DNA of 64,000 nucleotides from Streptomyces alboflavus (lineage in GTDB: Bacteria; Actinomycetota; Actinomycetes; Streptomycetales; Streptomycetaceae): positions 124,001-188,000 of the forward strand of contig NZ_JNXT01000022.1 in NCBI RefSeq assembly GCF_000716675.1. Direction: 5' to 3'. The notes below the pieces were generated by a model. That model was not told the origin of the DNA. It saw nothing but the letters and a program-made list of their open reading frames with translations, and did no database searches. Position 1 is the stretch's first letter, and each line of letters begins with the position of its first letter. Both the position numbers and the translations under genes were made by a program. Below, piece after piece: positions 48,382-58,884 of the stretch.

Positions 48382-49562
48382 CGGATCTGGAGGTTGTCGA
48401 GGTACGAACGGACGTTGCGGCGGGTCTCCGTGACGCTGTCGCCGCCGAACTTCTCCGCGACCGCGTCCGCGAGCACCAGCGCCACCATGGCCTCGGCCAC
48501 GATGCCGGCCGCGGGGACGGCGCAGACGTCGGAGCGCTGGTGGTGCGCCTTGGCCGCCTCGCCGGTGGCCACGTCGATCGTGGCGAGGGCGCGCGGCACC
48601 GTCGCGATGGGCTTCATCGCGGCGCGCACCCGCAGCAGCTCACCGGTGGTGAGGCCGCCCTCGGTGCCGCCGGAGCGGCCGGTGGCGCGCTTGACGCCGT
48701 CGGCGGTGGCGACGATCTCGTCGTGCGCCTGGGATCCCGGCACCCGCGCGAGGTCGAAGCCGTCGCCGACCTCGACGCCCTTGATGGCCTGGATGCCCAT
48801 GAGCGCGCCGGCGAGCCGCGCGTCGAGGCGCCGGTCCCAGTGCACGTGCGAGCCGAGGCCCACCGGCACGTCGTACGCGAGCACCTCGACCACACCGCCC
48901 AGGGTGTCGCCGTCCTTGTGGGCCTGGTCGATCTCCGCGACCATCGCCTTCGACGCGTCGGCGTCGAGGCAGCGCACGGGGTCGGCGTCGAGCTTCTCGA
49001 CGTCGGCGGGGGTCGGGTACACGCCGTACGGGGCCCTGGCCGCGGCCAGCTCCACGACGTGGCTGACGACCTCGATCCCGGCCGTCTCCTTCAGGTAGGA
49101 GCGGGCGACCGCGCCGAGGGCCACGCGGGCCGCGGTCTCGCGGGCGGAGGCGCGCTCCAGGATCGGCCGGGCCTCGTCGAAGCCGTACTTCTGCATGCCC
49201 GCGAGGTCGGCGTGGCCGGGCCGGGGGCGGGTCAGCGGGGCGTTGCGGGCCAGCTCGGCGAGCTCGGCGGGGTCGACCGGGTCGGCCGACATGACCTGCT
49301 CCCACTTGGGCCACTCGGTGTTGCCCACCATGACCGCGACGGGCGAGCCCATGGTCAGGCCGTGCCGGACGCCGCCGATGAACGTGACCTCGTCACGCTC
49401 GAACTTCATCCGTGCGCCGCGCCCATAGCCGAGGCGCCGCCGGGCGAGGTGGTCCGCCACCATGTCCGTGGTGATCGGGACGCCGGCCGGAAGGCCCTCC
49501 AGCGTCGCCACCAGTGCGGGTCCGTGGGACTCCCCCGCGGTCAGCCAGCGCAACCTGCTCAA
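48378..49562 (-). CDS. aroC: Chorismate synthase
   Basis: Converts EPSP to chorismate using reduced FMN. 394 residues. Family signatures: [18 protein letters not shown] at the N-terminus, [18 protein letters not shown] near residue 110, [15 protein letters not shown] and [11 protein letters not shown]. The start is TTG 49562 with GGAGCACCG upstream, a rare codon that fits the family start. It is the first gene of aroCKB. Confidence 0.97.
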
Positions 49563-49717
49563 CGGTGCTCCTCATCCTCGCGCCTGGAACGGCTTGCGGC
49601 GCGACCGGGTGCGTGGCCCTGGCCCGCCACCCCCGATCCTCCCACGTCCGGCGGCGTGACCCGGCGCCCGGTCCAGCTGACGGACGCCGGGGCAGCCCGC
49701 GCCCCGTCCAGCGGGCG

Positions 49718-50548
49718 TCAGCGCTCCGCGAGCGCCCGCTCCCCCGCCTTGCGCATCACGTCGAGCGGTCCCGGCGTCCGCCCCGTCATCTGCTCGACCT
49801 GAAGCACCGCCTGGTGCACCAGCAGGTCGAGCCCGCTGACGACGGCGCCGCCGTACGCCGACCAGCGCGCCGCGAGTGTCGTCGGCCAGGGGTCGTACAG
49901 CACGTCGAAGAGCGTGGTGGGCCGCTCCGGCACGGCGTGGGACAGCGCGTCCGTGGTGCCCGCCGGGGTGGTGGCGATGACCAGCGGCGCGTGCAGGGCC
50001 CGCTCTGCGTCCGCCCAGTCGGCGGTGCGCACCTCGACGTCGAGCCGCTCGCCCCACTGCCGCATCTCGGCGGCGCGGGCCTCGCTGCGTACGTACGCGA
50101 CGACCTCGCCGGTGCAGATCCGGGCGAGCGCGGCCAGGGCGGAGGACGCGGTGGCGCCCGCGCCGAGGATCGCGGCGGACTCGACCTGCTCGATGCCGCG
50201 CTCCCGCAGGGCGGCGATCATGCCGGGGATGTCCGTGTTGTCGCCGGTGAGGCGCCCGTCGCCGGTCCGCACGACCGTGTTGACGGCCTCCACGGACGCG
50301 GCGGTGCCGCTGACCGAGTCGAGCAGCGGGATCACGGCGCGCTTCAGCGGCATCGTGAGGGAGAGCCCCGCCCACTCGGGCCCGAGCTGTTCGAAGAACC
50401 CGGGCAGCGCCTCCTCGTCGACCTCGAATCGGTCGTACGACCAGTCACCGAGGCCGAGTTCGGCGTAGGCGGCGCGGTGCAGCACCGGGGAAAGGGAATG
50501 AGCGATGGGCGAGCCGAGTACCGCGGCCCGCCGGCCGTTGACGCTCAC
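49718..50548 (-). CDS. aroE: Shikimate dehydrogenase
   Basis: Reduces 3-dehydroshikimate with NADPH. 276 residues. Substrate site SPIAHSLSPVLHRAAY and SLTMPLK (catalytic Lys), GDNTDIPGM, NADP-binding ILGAGATASSALAALA, and the C-terminal LLVHQAVLQVEQMTG. GTG 50548 overlaps the mltG stop. A 155-base gap without a clear signal separates it from aroC. Confidence 0.96.
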   Translation of the reverse strand: MSVNGRRAAVLGSPIAHSLSPVLHRAAYAELGLGDWSYDRFEVDEEALPGFFEQLGPEWAGLSLTMPLKRAVIPLLDSVSGTAASVEAVNTVVRTGDGRLTGDNTDIPGMIAALRERGIEQVESAAILGAGATASSALAALARICTGEVVAYVRSEARAAEMRQWGERLDVEVRTADWADAERALHAPLVIATTPAGTTDALSHAVPERPTTLFDVLYDPWPTTLAARWSAYGGAVVSGLDLLVHQAVLQVEQMTGRTPGPLDVMRKAGERALAER

Positions 50549-52359
50549 TGTCCGTTCTGCTCCTTCAGGTATTTCTCGCGGTTCCGGTTCTGTTCCTCGT
50601 TCGTCTCCGCGAAGAGCGTCTTGTCAGCGCTGACGGAGACGAAGTAGTACCAGTTGCCCTTCGCCGGATTCAGCGCGGACTTGATCGCGACCTCGCCCGG
50701 GTTTCCGATCGGCCCGGGCGGCAGGCCCTTGATCTTGTAGGTGTTGTACGGGTCCTTCAGCTTGCGGAGCTCGTCGACGGAGCCGATGGCGAGCTTGGAC
50801 TGACCCTTCAGGTAATTCACCGTCGAGTCGAAGTCGAGGAGGCCGTAGGTCTCGGTGTTACCGGGCTTCAGTCGGTTGTAGACGACCGTCGCGACCTTCT
50901 CGAAGTCGTGCTTGTACTTGCCCTCGGCCTGCACGAGGCTCGCCACCGTGACGACCTGGAGCGGGTTCTTCAGGCCGAGCTGCGAGGCCTGTTCCTCGAC
51001 GCCCATCGCGTCGTACTTGGCGGTGGCTTCGGCCACCATCTTCCGCAGGACGTCCGCGGGCTTCTGCCCCTTGGCGACGGGATAGCTGGCGGGGAAGAGG
51101 AAGCCTTCCAGCGGGTCCTTGGCCTCACCGGCCATGTTGGCCGTGGCCCACTCGGGCAGGCCGAGATTCTTCCATTCCTTGTGGGCGACGTCCTTCGTGG
51201 TGCCCTTCTTCAGCTGCAGTCGCTCATCGATCTGGCTGTACACGCGGACATTTCGCGTGCCTTCCGGAATGATGAGGTTGTTACGGCTCTTCGGGCTGAG
51301 CATCAATTCGACGGCGGACGCGGCCGACATCTGTTTCTTGAGGGTGTAGACGCCCGCCTGGATCTTCTGTCCGTCCGGGTTCTTGCCCTGTGCGGAGACG
51401 AATGCGTCGACGCTCTTGACCACCCCGGCGGCCTTGAGGCGATTGCCGATGTCATAGCCGCCGGAACCCTTTTCGATGGTCACGGTGACATTCGACGCGG
51501 TGCCGTCGCCGGAATAGTCGGGGGCCGTGCCGAAACGATCCTGGTAGAACTGATAGCCGAAGTAGCCGACGCCGCCGAGGCCACCCGCGAAGACCACGGT
51601 CACGACCAGGCAGGCGCAGCCGCTGCGGCGTTTCTTGGGTTTCTTGCCACCACGGCCGCGCCGGTCGCCGCGACCGGCGCCGCGCCCCGGTTCGTCGTCG
51701 TCCTCGTCGTCGCCGTCCGCGAAGAAGGCGTGCTCGCCCTGGTCGGGCCCGGGGTCCCAGTCGGTCTCGGGCTCAGGGTCGGGAGCGGGGCGCCGACGTC
51801 CCGGCGGCTCGGGCGGCGGGTAGGCCTCCGGCGTGCCGTAGTAGTCGGGGCGCTCCTCGGCGTAGGACCCGGGCTGCCCGCCGTAGGGGTCCACGGGGTC
51901 GCCGCCGTACGGGACCTGGCCGTGCTGTCCGCTGTCCCAGCCGCCGTCGCCGGGCCGACCGCCCCCGCCGCCGTACTGCGCCTGGGCGGGTGCGTATCCC
52001 TGCTGGTCATAGCCCTGCTGGTCGTACCCCTGGGAGCCGTAGGCCTGCTGCTGGCCCGAGTTCCAGTCGCCGTGGGGAGCCTGCTGCTGGGAGTGCTGGG
52101 GCTGCTGGGCCCCCTGAGGGTGCGGCTGCTGGTGCGGGTACTGCCCTTGCTGCGGGTGGTGCTGGTGGTGCGACTGCTGGGGGTGCTGCTGGTGCGGCTG
52201 CTGCTGGTGAGACTGGTGCGGCTGCTGGGAGTGGTACTGCTCCTGGCCGCCGTAGGGGGACGAGCCGTCGGCCTGCTGTCCTCCCCATCCGCCGTCCCCG
52301 TACAACGGGTCCTCGGGATGCCACGGTTCGGAGCCTGGGCCCCGGCCATACTCAGTCAT
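50545..52359 (-). CDS. mltG: Endolytic murein transglycosylase MltG with long His/Gln-rich cytoplasmic tail
   Basis: Cuts nascent glycan strands outside the membrane and is thought to end peptidoglycan chains. 604 residues. About 250 N-terminal residues are cytoplasmic and low-complexity: a His/Gln-rich stretch near 40-95, GYDQQGYDQQGY repeats, acidic clusters, then a basic KKPKKRRSG anchor. One transmembrane helix (LVVTVVFAGGLGGVGYFGY near 255) is followed by the LysM-like and catalytic YceG domain. The catalytic region reads VASLVQAEGKYKHDFEKVATV, where the second Glu of the family ExE pattern is kept. It starts at ATG 52359 and is coupled to aroE. Confidence 0.94.
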   Translation of the reverse strand: MTEYGRGPGSEPWHPEDPLYGDGGWGGQQADGSSPYGGQEQYHSQQPHQSHQQQPHQQHPQQSHHQHHPQQGQYPHQQPHPQGAQQPQHSQQQAPHGDWNSGQQQAYGSQGYDQQGYDQQGYAPAQAQYGGGGGRPGDGGWDSGQHGQVPYGGDPVDPYGGQPGSYAEERPDYYGTPEAYPPPEPPGRRRPAPDPEPETDWDPGPDQGEHAFFADGDDEDDDEPGRGAGRGDRRGRGGKKPKKRRSGCACLVVTVVFAGGLGGVGYFGYQFYQDRFGTAPDYSGDGTASNVTVTIEKGSGGYDIGNRLKAAGVVKSVDAFVSAQGKNPDGQKIQAGVYTLKKQMSAASAVELMLSPKSRNNLIIPEGTRNVRVYSQIDERLQLKKGTTKDVAHKEWKNLGLPEWATANMAGEAKDPLEGFLFPASYPVAKGQKPADVLRKMVAEATAKYDAMGVEEQASQLGLKNPLQVVTVASLVQAEGKYKHDFEKVATVVYNRLKPGNTETYGLLDFDSTVNYLKGQSKLAIGSVDELRKLKDPYNTYKIKGLPPGPIGNPGEVAIKSALNPAKGNWYYFVSVSADKTLFAETNEEQNRNREKYLKEQNGQ

Positions 52360-52484
52360 CGATCCCCTACGAGCCGCGAGGCGGGGGCCGCCGGCTGGAT
52401 GTCAGGGCAACCGTTCCGCCTCTTGATGCTGTGCGGCAGCTGTTCGAACGCCGCCGCATCGCGCGGAACGTTACCGTATCGCGA

Positions 52485-52961
52485 TCAGATGACCACTTCG
52501 ACGCCCTCGCCGGGGGCCCTTCCTGACGCCCGTTCGGACTCCAGGGCCTGCTGCAGGATCACGACAGCCGCCGCCTGATCGATGACAGACCTGCCCTTTT
52601 TGGACTTCACGCCGGAGGCGCGCAGGCTCTGACTGGCCGTCACTGTGGTCATCCTCTCGTCCACGAGTCTCACCGGAACGGGCGCAATCCCGGCGGCGAG
52701 CTCCTGGGCGAAGCCGCGGACCTTCACGGCGGCCGGGCCCTCGCCCCCCTTGAGGGAGCGAGGGAGCCCGACGACGACCTCGATCGGCTCGTACTCCTCG
52801 ACGAGTTGCCGCAAGCGGCGCTGGGCGGCCGGGACGTCGCGTCCCGGCACGGTCTCCACCGGTGTGGCGAGGATCCCGTCGGGGTCGCACGAGGCGACCC
52901 CGATCCGGGCGTCCCCGACGTCGATCGCGAGCCTGCGCCCGCGACGGATGCCTTCGGTCAT
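52485..52961 (-). CDS. ruvX: RuvX/YqgF family Holliday junction resolvase-like nuclease
   Basis: 158 residues with an RNase H-like fold: AIDVGDARIGVASCDPDG at the N-terminus with the first catalytic Asp, VVVGLPRSLKGGEGPAA in the middle and VRLVDERMTTVTASQ with the conserved Asp-Glu. Members process 16S rRNA 5' ends or act on Holliday junctions, depending on the species. It lies 11 bases after alaS and upstream of mltG, the usual Streptomyces order. Confidence 0.94.
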   Translation of the reverse strand: MTEGIRRGRRLAIDVGDARIGVASCDPDGILATPVETVPGRDVPAAQRRLRQLVEEYEPIEVVVGLPRSLKGGEGPAAVKVRGFAQELAAGIAPVPVRLVDERMTTVTASQSLRASGVKSKKGRSVIDQAAAVVILQQALESERASGRAPGEGVEVVI

Positions 52962-52972
52962 CGGGGCGGGCC

Positions 52973-55657
52973 TCAGACCGTCTCGGTGACGAGGCGCTCG
53001 ACGGCGGCGACCGCGTCGCCGATGGCGGCCACGTTCTGGCCGCCGCCCTGGGCGACGTCCGGCTTGCCGCCGCCTCCGCCGCCGAGGGTCTTGGCGGCGG
53101 TGCGCACCAGGTCACCGGCCTTGAGCCCGCGCTCGCGCGCGGCCTCGTTGGTGGCGATGACCGTGAGGGGCTTGCCGTTGGCCGAGGTGAACAGGGCGAC
53201 GACTGCCGGGCGGTCGCTGGCCCCCGACATTTGATTCAGCCGGCCGCGCACGTCGAGGACCAGCTTGCGCAGGTCGTCGGCGCCGGTGCCGTCCGGGACC
53301 TGGCCGGTGACCAGGGCGACGCCGTGGACGTCCTTGGCGCCCTGGGCGAGACCGGCGGCGGCCGCGAGGACCTTCTCCGCGCGGAACTTCTCGATCTCCT
53401 TCTCGGCGTCCTTCAGCTTGGCGAGCATGCCGGAGATCTTCTCGGGCAGCTCCTCGGTGCGGCCCTTGACCAGCTCCTGGAGCTGGGCGACGACCGTGTG
53501 CTCCTTGGCCAGGAAGTTGTACGCGTCGACGCCGACCAGGGCCTCGATGCGCCGCACGCCCGAGCCGATGGAGGACTCACCGAGCAGCTTGACCAGGCCG
53601 AGCTGGGCGGTGTTGTGCACGTGGGTGCCGCCGCACAGCTCCTTGGAGAAGTCGCCGATGGTGACGACGCGCACGCGCTCGCCGTACTTCTCGCCGAACT
53701 CGGCGATGGCGCCCTGCTTCTTGGCCTCGTCGATCGACATGACCTCGGCCTGCACGTCCAGCTCCCGCGAGAGCACGTCGTTGATGCGCTGCTCGACGTC
53801 CGTCATCACGGTCGTGGGCACGGCGGACGGCGAGCCGAAGTCGAAGCGGAAGCGGCCGGGCTGGTTCTCGGAGCCGGCCTGGGCGGCCGTCGGGCCGAGC
53901 GCGTCGCGCAGCGCCTGGTGGGTGAGGTGCGTGGCGGAGTGGGCGCGGGCGATGGCGCGGCGGCGGTGGGAGTCGATCGAGGCCCACACCGGGGCGCCGA
54001 CGGTGATCTCGCCGACCTGCACGACGCCCTTGTGGACGTGCACGCCCGGCACCGGCTTCTGGACGTCGCGGACCTCGACGACGGCGCCGCTGTCCAGGCG
54101 GATGCGGCCGGTGTCGCCGATCTGGCCGCCGCCCTCGGCGTAGAACGGGGTGCGGTCGAGGACGACCTCGACCTCGTCGCCCTCGGTGGCCGCGGGCGAG
54201 GAGACGCCGTCGACGAGGAGGCCGACGATCACGGCCTCGTTCTCGGTGGCGGTGTAGCCAGTGAAGTCCGTGGCACCGGCGTCGTCGGCGATCGCGCGGT
54301 AGGCGCCGAGGTCGGCGTGGCCGGTCTTCTTGGCCTGGGCGTCGGCCTTGGCGCGCTCCCGCTGCTCCTTCATCAGGCGCCTGAAGCCGTCCTCGTCCAC
54401 GGTCAGGCCCTGCTCGGCGGCCATCTCCAGGGTGAGGTCGATCGGGAAGCCCCAGGTGTCGTGGAGCAGGAACGCCTTGTCGCCGGGCAGCACGGTGGAA
54501 CCGGCGGCCTTGGTGTCGGTGACGGCGGTGTCGAGGATGTTCGTGCCGCCCTTGAGTGCCTTCAGGAAGGCGGCCTCTTCGGCGAGGGCGACGGTCTCGA
54601 TGCGCTTGCGCTCGGTGAGCAGCTCCGGGTACTGCTCGCCCATGGTCTTGATGACCGTGTCGACGAGCTCGGCGACGACGGGACCGGTGGCGCCGAGCAG
54701 GCGCATGTTGCGGACGGCGCGGCGCATGATGCGGCGCAGGACGTAGCCGCGGCCTTCGTTGCCGGGCGTGACGCCGTCACCGATGAGCATCACGGACGTG
54801 CGCATGTGGTCGGCGACCACGCGCAGCGAGACGTCCGTGCCGTGCTCGGCGCCGTAGCGCACGCCGGTCAGCTCGGTGGCCTTGTCCATGACGACGCGCA
54901 GGGTGTCGGTCTCGTACATGTTCTGTACGCCCTGCAGGATCATGGCCAGGCGCTCCAGGCCGAGGCCCGTGTCGATGTTCTTCGACGGCAGGTCGCCGAG
55001 GATCGGGAAGTCCTCCTTGCCCGTGCCGGCGCCGCGCTCGAACTGCATGAAGACCAGGTTCCAGATCTCCACGTAGCGCTCGTCGTTGACGGCCGGGCCG
55101 CCCTCCTCGCCGAACTCGGGGCCGCGGTCGTAGTTGATCTCCGAGCACGGGCCGCAGGGTCCGGGGACGCCCATGGACCAGAAGTTGGGGCCCATGCCCA
55201 GGCGCTGGATGCGCTCGGCGGGGACGCCGATGACGTCGCGCCAGATGCGCTCGGCCTCGTCGTCCTCCTTGTAGACCGTGATCCAGAGCTTCTCCGGGTC
55301 CAGGCCGTAGCCGCCCTTGTCCTGGGGCGAGGTCAGCAGCTCCCAGGCGAGCTGGATGGCGCCTTCCTTGAAGTAGTCGCCGAAGGAGAAGTTGCCGCAC
55401 ATCTGGAAGAACGTGCCGTGCCGGGTGGTCTTGCCGACCTCTTCGATGTCGGGCGTGCGCACGCACTTCTGCACGCTGGTGACACGGGGGGCGGGCGGCT
55501 TGGCCTCGCCGAGGAAGTAGGGCTTGAAGGGGACCATGCCCGCGGGGACGAGGAGCAGCGTCGGGTCGTCTGCGATCAGCGACGCCGACGGCACGACCTT
55601 GTGCCCACGCTCCTCGAAGAAGCTCAGCCAGCGGCGGCGGATTTCAGCCGACTCCAT
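52973..55657 (-). CDS. alaS: Alanyl-tRNA synthetase
   Basis: Charges tRNA-Ala. 894 residues. Class II catalytic core at the N-terminus ([49 protein letters not shown]), the editing domain with zinc ligands HSATHLTH and CGGTHVHN, and the C-terminal C-Ala region ending in [14 protein letters not shown]. The start codon ATG 55657 overlaps the stop of the upstream small gene by one base (TGATG). Confidence 0.98.
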   Translation of the reverse strand: MESAEIRRRWLSFFEERGHKVVPSASLIADDPTLLLVPAGMVPFKPYFLGEAKPPAPRVTSVQKCVRTPDIEEVGKTTRHGTFFQMCGNFSFGDYFKEGAIQLAWELLTSPQDKGGYGLDPEKLWITVYKEDDEAERIWRDVIGVPAERIQRLGMGPNFWSMGVPGPCGPCSEINYDRGPEFGEEGGPAVNDERYVEIWNLVFMQFERGAGTGKEDFPILGDLPSKNIDTGLGLERLAMILQGVQNMYETDTLRVVMDKATELTGVRYGAEHGTDVSLRVVADHMRTSVMLIGDGVTPGNEGRGYVLRRIMRRAVRNMRLLGATGPVVAELVDTVIKTMGEQYPELLTERKRIETVALAEEAAFLKALKGGTNILDTAVTDTKAAGSTVLPGDKAFLLHDTWGFPIDLTLEMAAEQGLTVDEDGFRRLMKEQRERAKADAQAKKTGHADLGAYRAIADDAGATDFTGYTATENEAVIVGLLVDGVSSPAATEGDEVEVVLDRTPFYAEGGGQIGDTGRIRLDSGAVVEVRDVQKPVPGVHVHKGVVQVGEITVGAPVWASIDSHRRRAIARAHSATHLTHQALRDALGPTAAQAGSENQPGRFRFDFGSPSAVPTTVMTDVEQRINDVLSRELDVQAEVMSIDEAKKQGAIAEFGEKYGERVRVVTIGDFSKELCGGTHVHNTAQLGLVKLLGESSIGSGVRRIEALVGVDAYNFLAKEHTVVAQLQELVKGRTEELPEKISGMLAKLKDAEKEIEKFRAEKVLAAAAGLAQGAKDVHGVALVTGQVPDGTGADDLRKLVLDVRGRLNQMSGASDRPAVVALFTSANGKPLTVIATNEAARERGLKAGDLVRTAAKTLGGGGGGKPDVAQGGGQNVAAIGDAVAAVERLVTETV

Positions 55658-56010
55658 CAGTGGTCCTCATTCCGGTTGTACGAGTACGTCGTGTCCGTCG
55701 ACTTGGCGAGGGACTTGGGGTTCTTCTTCGTCGCGGGCTCGACGAGCGCGAAGCGACGCTGTGCGGGCAGTTCGGGGTCGACCGGGGCGTTCACGCCGAG
55801 GGCGTCGCCCAGCTCGGCCTCGCGCTCGGCCATGCCGTCGCGGACGTCGAGCGCGAAGTCCTTGAGCCGGTGGCCCGCTTCGAGCGCCTTGTCGGCGGCC
55901 CGGGCGGCGAGGCTCTCCGGCGTCAGCTGCTTCAGCTTGCGGTTGACCTTGGTGGTGGCCCAGACGCCGGCGGCCGCGCCCGCGGTGAACCAGAACGTAC
56001 GTCGGAACAT
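55657..56010 (-). CDS. Small membrane-associated protein upstream of alaS
   Basis: 117 residues with one short hydrophobic helix at the N-terminus ([18 protein letters not shown]) followed by a charged helical region ([41 protein letters not shown]). Its place between a DUF948 protein and alaS is conserved in Streptomyces and it matches a Streptomyces-only family (DUF6167, from memory). The stop overlaps the alaS start. The function is unknown. Confidence 0.85.
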   Translation of the reverse strand: MFRRTFWFTAGAAAGVWATTKVNRKLKQLTPESLAARAADKALEAGHRLKDFALDVRDGMAEREAELGDALGVNAPVDPELPAQRRFALVEPATKKNPKSLAKSTDTTYSYNRNEDH

Positions 56011-56017
56011 CGCTGCG

Positions 56018-56446
56018 TCAGTCCTTCTTCCGCTTGCCCCGCCGTGCGGACGGGAGGGTGCGGCCCACGATCACCGTACGACGTGACGGCTTGGCGGGCA
56101 CTTCCTTACGACTGAGGGCCCGGCGCACTCCGTAGCCGAACGCCGCCACCTTGACCAGCGGGCCGCCGAAGGTGGAGGCCACGGTCGTGGAAAGCGCCGA
56201 CGCGTTCGACGTGACCTCCTGGACGTCCGTGGCGATGGCGTCCACGCGGTCGATCTGGGTCTGCGCGGAGCGCACGGCCGTGGAGGCGTCGGCGAGCAGC
56301 GGCACCGCCTGCTCGGTCACGTCCGCGACGAGCTTGGTGGTCGCCCTGAGCGTCTGCGCGAGCCTCGCCAGCGCCACGGCCAGGAAGGACACCAGAATCG
56401 CCCAGAAGACGGCCACCAGGATCCCGGCCACCTCGCCACCGGACAC
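56018..56446 (-). CDS. DUF948 family membrane protein
   Basis: 142 residues: one transmembrane helix near 6-26 (VAGILVAVFWAILVSFLAVAL), then a long amphipathic, coiled-coil-like helix (TLRATTKLVADVTEQAVPLL, STAVRSAQTQIDRVDAIATD) and a basic C-terminal tail ending in RRGKRKKD. This is the DUF948 layout. It ends seven bases before the next gene on the same strand; the set DUF948-orf-alaS-ruvX-mltG-aroE appears to be one operon. The function is unknown. Confidence 0.87.
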   Translation of the reverse strand: MSGGEVAGILVAVFWAILVSFLAVALARLAQTLRATTKLVADVTEQAVPLLADASTAVRSAQTQIDRVDAIATDVQEVTSNASALSTTVASTFGGPLVKVAAFGYGVRRALSRKEVPAKPSRRTVIVGRTLPSARRGKRKKD

Positions 56447-56651
56447 CGCTCACCGCTCCCTGAGACATCGCCCCGGATCCGCTGGGGATCCCAAGGTCGT
56501 CGAACGTCGAAAAGTCGTCCTCCGACCCTATCGCGCCGGGGCCCCGGCTCCGTACCGCATTACCGCACGCGGCACTTGAGCGCGGCAGGACACGCAAGCC
56601 CGGGCGAACTGATTGTACGGAATGCTTACGCCTGAGTACGCTCCGTACCCC

Positions 56652-58862
56652 ATGCGACGCTCTCAGCGCCCCGACGACCGTCGGAACGACTCCGCCCGCT
56701 CCCACGGCTGCCCGCCCGCCGCGGGCAACCTCCCGGCCGAGCTGACCGCCTTCGTCGGGCGCACCGCCGAACTGGCGGCACTGCCCGCGGCCCTGGCCTC
56801 GGCCCGTCTGGTGACCGTGACGGGCGTCGGCGGCGTGGGCAAGTCACGGCTCGCGGTGCGGGTGGCTGCGGCGGTCGGGCCGCGGGACGGGGCCTGGCTG
56901 GTGGAGCTGGCGGGGGTGCGTGACCCGCATCTCGTGGAGCACGCCGTGGCCGGTGCCCTGGAGCTGACGGACCACACGAGCCGCTCGCCGCGGCAGGTGC
57001 TGCTCGACCGGCTCACGGGGCGTGAACTGCTTCTCGTCGTGGACGGGTTCGAGCACCTGGTGGACGCGACGGCGTCGCTGGTGCGGGACCTGCTGCTGCG
57101 CTGCCCGGGCCTGCGGGTGCTCGCGGCGGGCCGCAGGCCGCTCGGCACGGCCGGTGAGCGGGTGCTTCCGCTCGCGCCGATGCCGGAGTCGGACGCGGCC
57201 GCGCTGTTCACCGACCGGGCGGCGGCCTGCCTGCCGGGCTTCGCGCCGGACGAGCGCGACCTCGCCGACGTGCGGGAGCTGTGCCGCCGTCTCGACGGCA
57301 TCCCGCTCGCCCTGGAGCTGGCGGCGGGGCGGCTGCGGGTGCTGTCCCCTGGGCAGCTCCTGGCCCGCCTCGACGACCGGTTCCGGCTGCTCGCCGGTAC
57401 GCGCCGCGACGTGCCGCCGCGCCATCAGACGCTGCGGACGGCGATCGGCTGGAGCCATGAGCTGTGCACGGCGCGGGAGCGGCTGCTGTGGGCGCGGCTC
57501 TCCGTCTTCTCCGGGCCGTTCGACCTGGAGTCGGTCGAGTACGTGTGCAGCGGTGCCGGGCTGCACGCGGACGATGTCCTGGACGTGCTCGACGAGCTGC
57601 TCGCGCAGTCGGTGGTCTCCCGCGAGGAGAGTCCGACGGGGGTGCGCTACCGGATGCTCGACACGGTCCGGGCGTACGGCTCGGAGTGGCTGGAGGCGGC
57701 GGGCGACGCGGCACGGATGCGGCGCAGGCACCGCGACTGGTACATGGGGCTCGCCACCTGGTGCGAGCTGGACTGGTTCTCGCCCCGGCAGCGGGAGGTG
57801 GCCACGCTCGTCGAGTGCGAGCTGCCCAATCTGCGCACCGCCCTGGAGTTCTGTCTGACCGAGCCGGACGAGACGCACCTCGGCCAGTACCTGGCGGGCA
57901 CGCTGTGGTTCTGCTGGGTGGGCTGCGGGCGCCTCGCGGAGGGCAGGCACTGGCTGGAGCGGGCCGTCGAGCTGGAGGGCGCGCACGAGGAGTCGCGGCT
58001 GAAGGCGCTGTGGGTGCTCGGGTACGTGGCGATCCTCCAGGGCGACACGGTGCCTGCGCTGTGCGCGCTCCAGGAGTGCAAGGACACGGCGGAGCGCACC
58101 GGCAGCGACGTCGCGGCGGCGTACGCGGTGCACCGCATGGGCTGTCTGGCCCTCGTCACGGACGACATGCCGCGCGCGGAGCAGCTGCTGCGCACGGCGC
58201 TGGAGCAGTACCGCCGGATCGGGGAGCTGAACAGCAACGTCCTGATGGGCCAGGTCGAGCTGGCGATGGCGCTGGCCTTCCAGGGGGCGCTCGGGGACGC
58301 GGTGGAGCTGTGCGAGGACGCGCGCCAGGTCTGCGAGGACCACGGGGAGCGCTGGGCACTCGCGTACGCCCTGTACGTCCTCGGCTACGCGGCCTGGACG
58401 CACGGCGAGCACGGGCAGGCGCGGGACCTGGTGACCCGGTGCCTTGACCTGGACCACGCCTTCCACGACCTGCTGGGCACGGTGCTCGCCGTCGAGCTGC
58501 TCGCGCTCTTCACGGTCGCGGAGGGCGACGCGGCGGAGGCGGCGGTGCTTCAGGGTGCCGCGGCGCGGATCTGGCCGTCGGTGGGGCTGCCGCTGTTCGG
58601 CTCGGAGCACTTCGGCGGGCCGCACGTCCTGTGCGAGACGCAGGCCCGGGAGCAGCTCGGCGACGAGCGGTACGAGGCGTGTGTGCGGGCGGGCGCCGCG
58701 CTGAGCCCCGATGTGGCGGTCTCGCGGGCGCTGCGTCGGCGCGCGGACGTGGCCGGGGCGTGCCGCCCGGGCCACGGTGAGGTGCCGGGCCCGCCGGGGG
58801 CCCCGGAAACGCGCGAACCCGCCGTCTCCCCGACCACGCGGGGCGGGGAGACGGCGGGCTGA
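56652..58862 (+). CDS. AfsR/LAL-like STAND ATPase without DNA-binding domain
   Basis: 736 residues. An NB-ARC-like ATPase lies at about 30-290 (FVGRTAELAALPAAL, Walker A TGVGGVGKSRLAVRVA, Walker B LLLVVDGFEHLVD, GIPLALELAAGRL). It is followed by a winged-helix-like segment (ERLLWARLSVFSGPFDLESV) and TPR-like helical repeats to about 700. Regulators with this core usually carry a SARP domain in front or a LuxR domain behind; neither is present, so it may act through a partner. Start is uncertain (ATG 56652, ATG 56622 or TTG 56613). The last 15 codons lie inside a terminator hairpin. It is the only plus-strand gene among minus-strand housekeeping genes. Confidence 0.85.
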   Translation: MRRSQRPDDRRNDSARSHGCPPAAGNLPAELTAFVGRTAELAALPAALASARLVTVTGVGGVGKSRLAVRVAAAVGPRDGAWLVELAGVRDPHLVEHAVAGALELTDHTSRSPRQVLLDRLTGRELLLVVDGFEHLVDATASLVRDLLLRCPGLRVLAAGRRPLGTAGERVLPLAPMPESDAAALFTDRAAACLPGFAPDERDLADVRELCRRLDGIPLALELAAGRLRVLSPGQLLARLDDRFRLLAGTRRDVPPRHQTLRTAIGWSHELCTARERLLWARLSVFSGPFDLESVEYVCSGAGLHADDVLDVLDELLAQSVVSREESPTGVRYRMLDTVRAYGSEWLEAAGDAARMRRRHRDWYMGLATWCELDWFSPRQREVATLVECELPNLRTALEFCLTEPDETHLGQYLAGTLWFCWVGCGRLAEGRHWLERAVELEGAHEESRLKALWVLGYVAILQGDTVPALCALQECKDTAERTGSDVAAAYAVHRMGCLALVTDDMPRAEQLLRTALEQYRRIGELNSNVLMGQVELAMALAFQGALGDAVELCEDARQVCEDHGERWALAYALYVLGYAAWTHGEHGQARDLVTRCLDLDHAFHDLLGTVLAVELLALFTVAEGDAAEAAVLQGAAARIWPSVGLPLFGSEHFGGPHVLCETQAREQLGDERYEACVRAGAALSPDVAVSRALRRRADVAGACRPGHGEVPGPPGAPETREPAVSPTTRGGETAG
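58818..58858. terminator. Bidirectional hairpin overlapping the end of the STAND ATPase gene
   Basis: 14-bp perfect arms CCCGCCGTCTCCCC (58818-58831) and GGGGAGACGGCGGG (58845-58858) with a 13-base loop. The right arm runs into the TGA stop of the plus-strand gene (58860-58862), and the minus-strand rpsD stops at 58885, so both may end here. Confidence 0.85.
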
Positions 58863-58884
58863 AGCAGGTGAGGCTACGTCCGGG

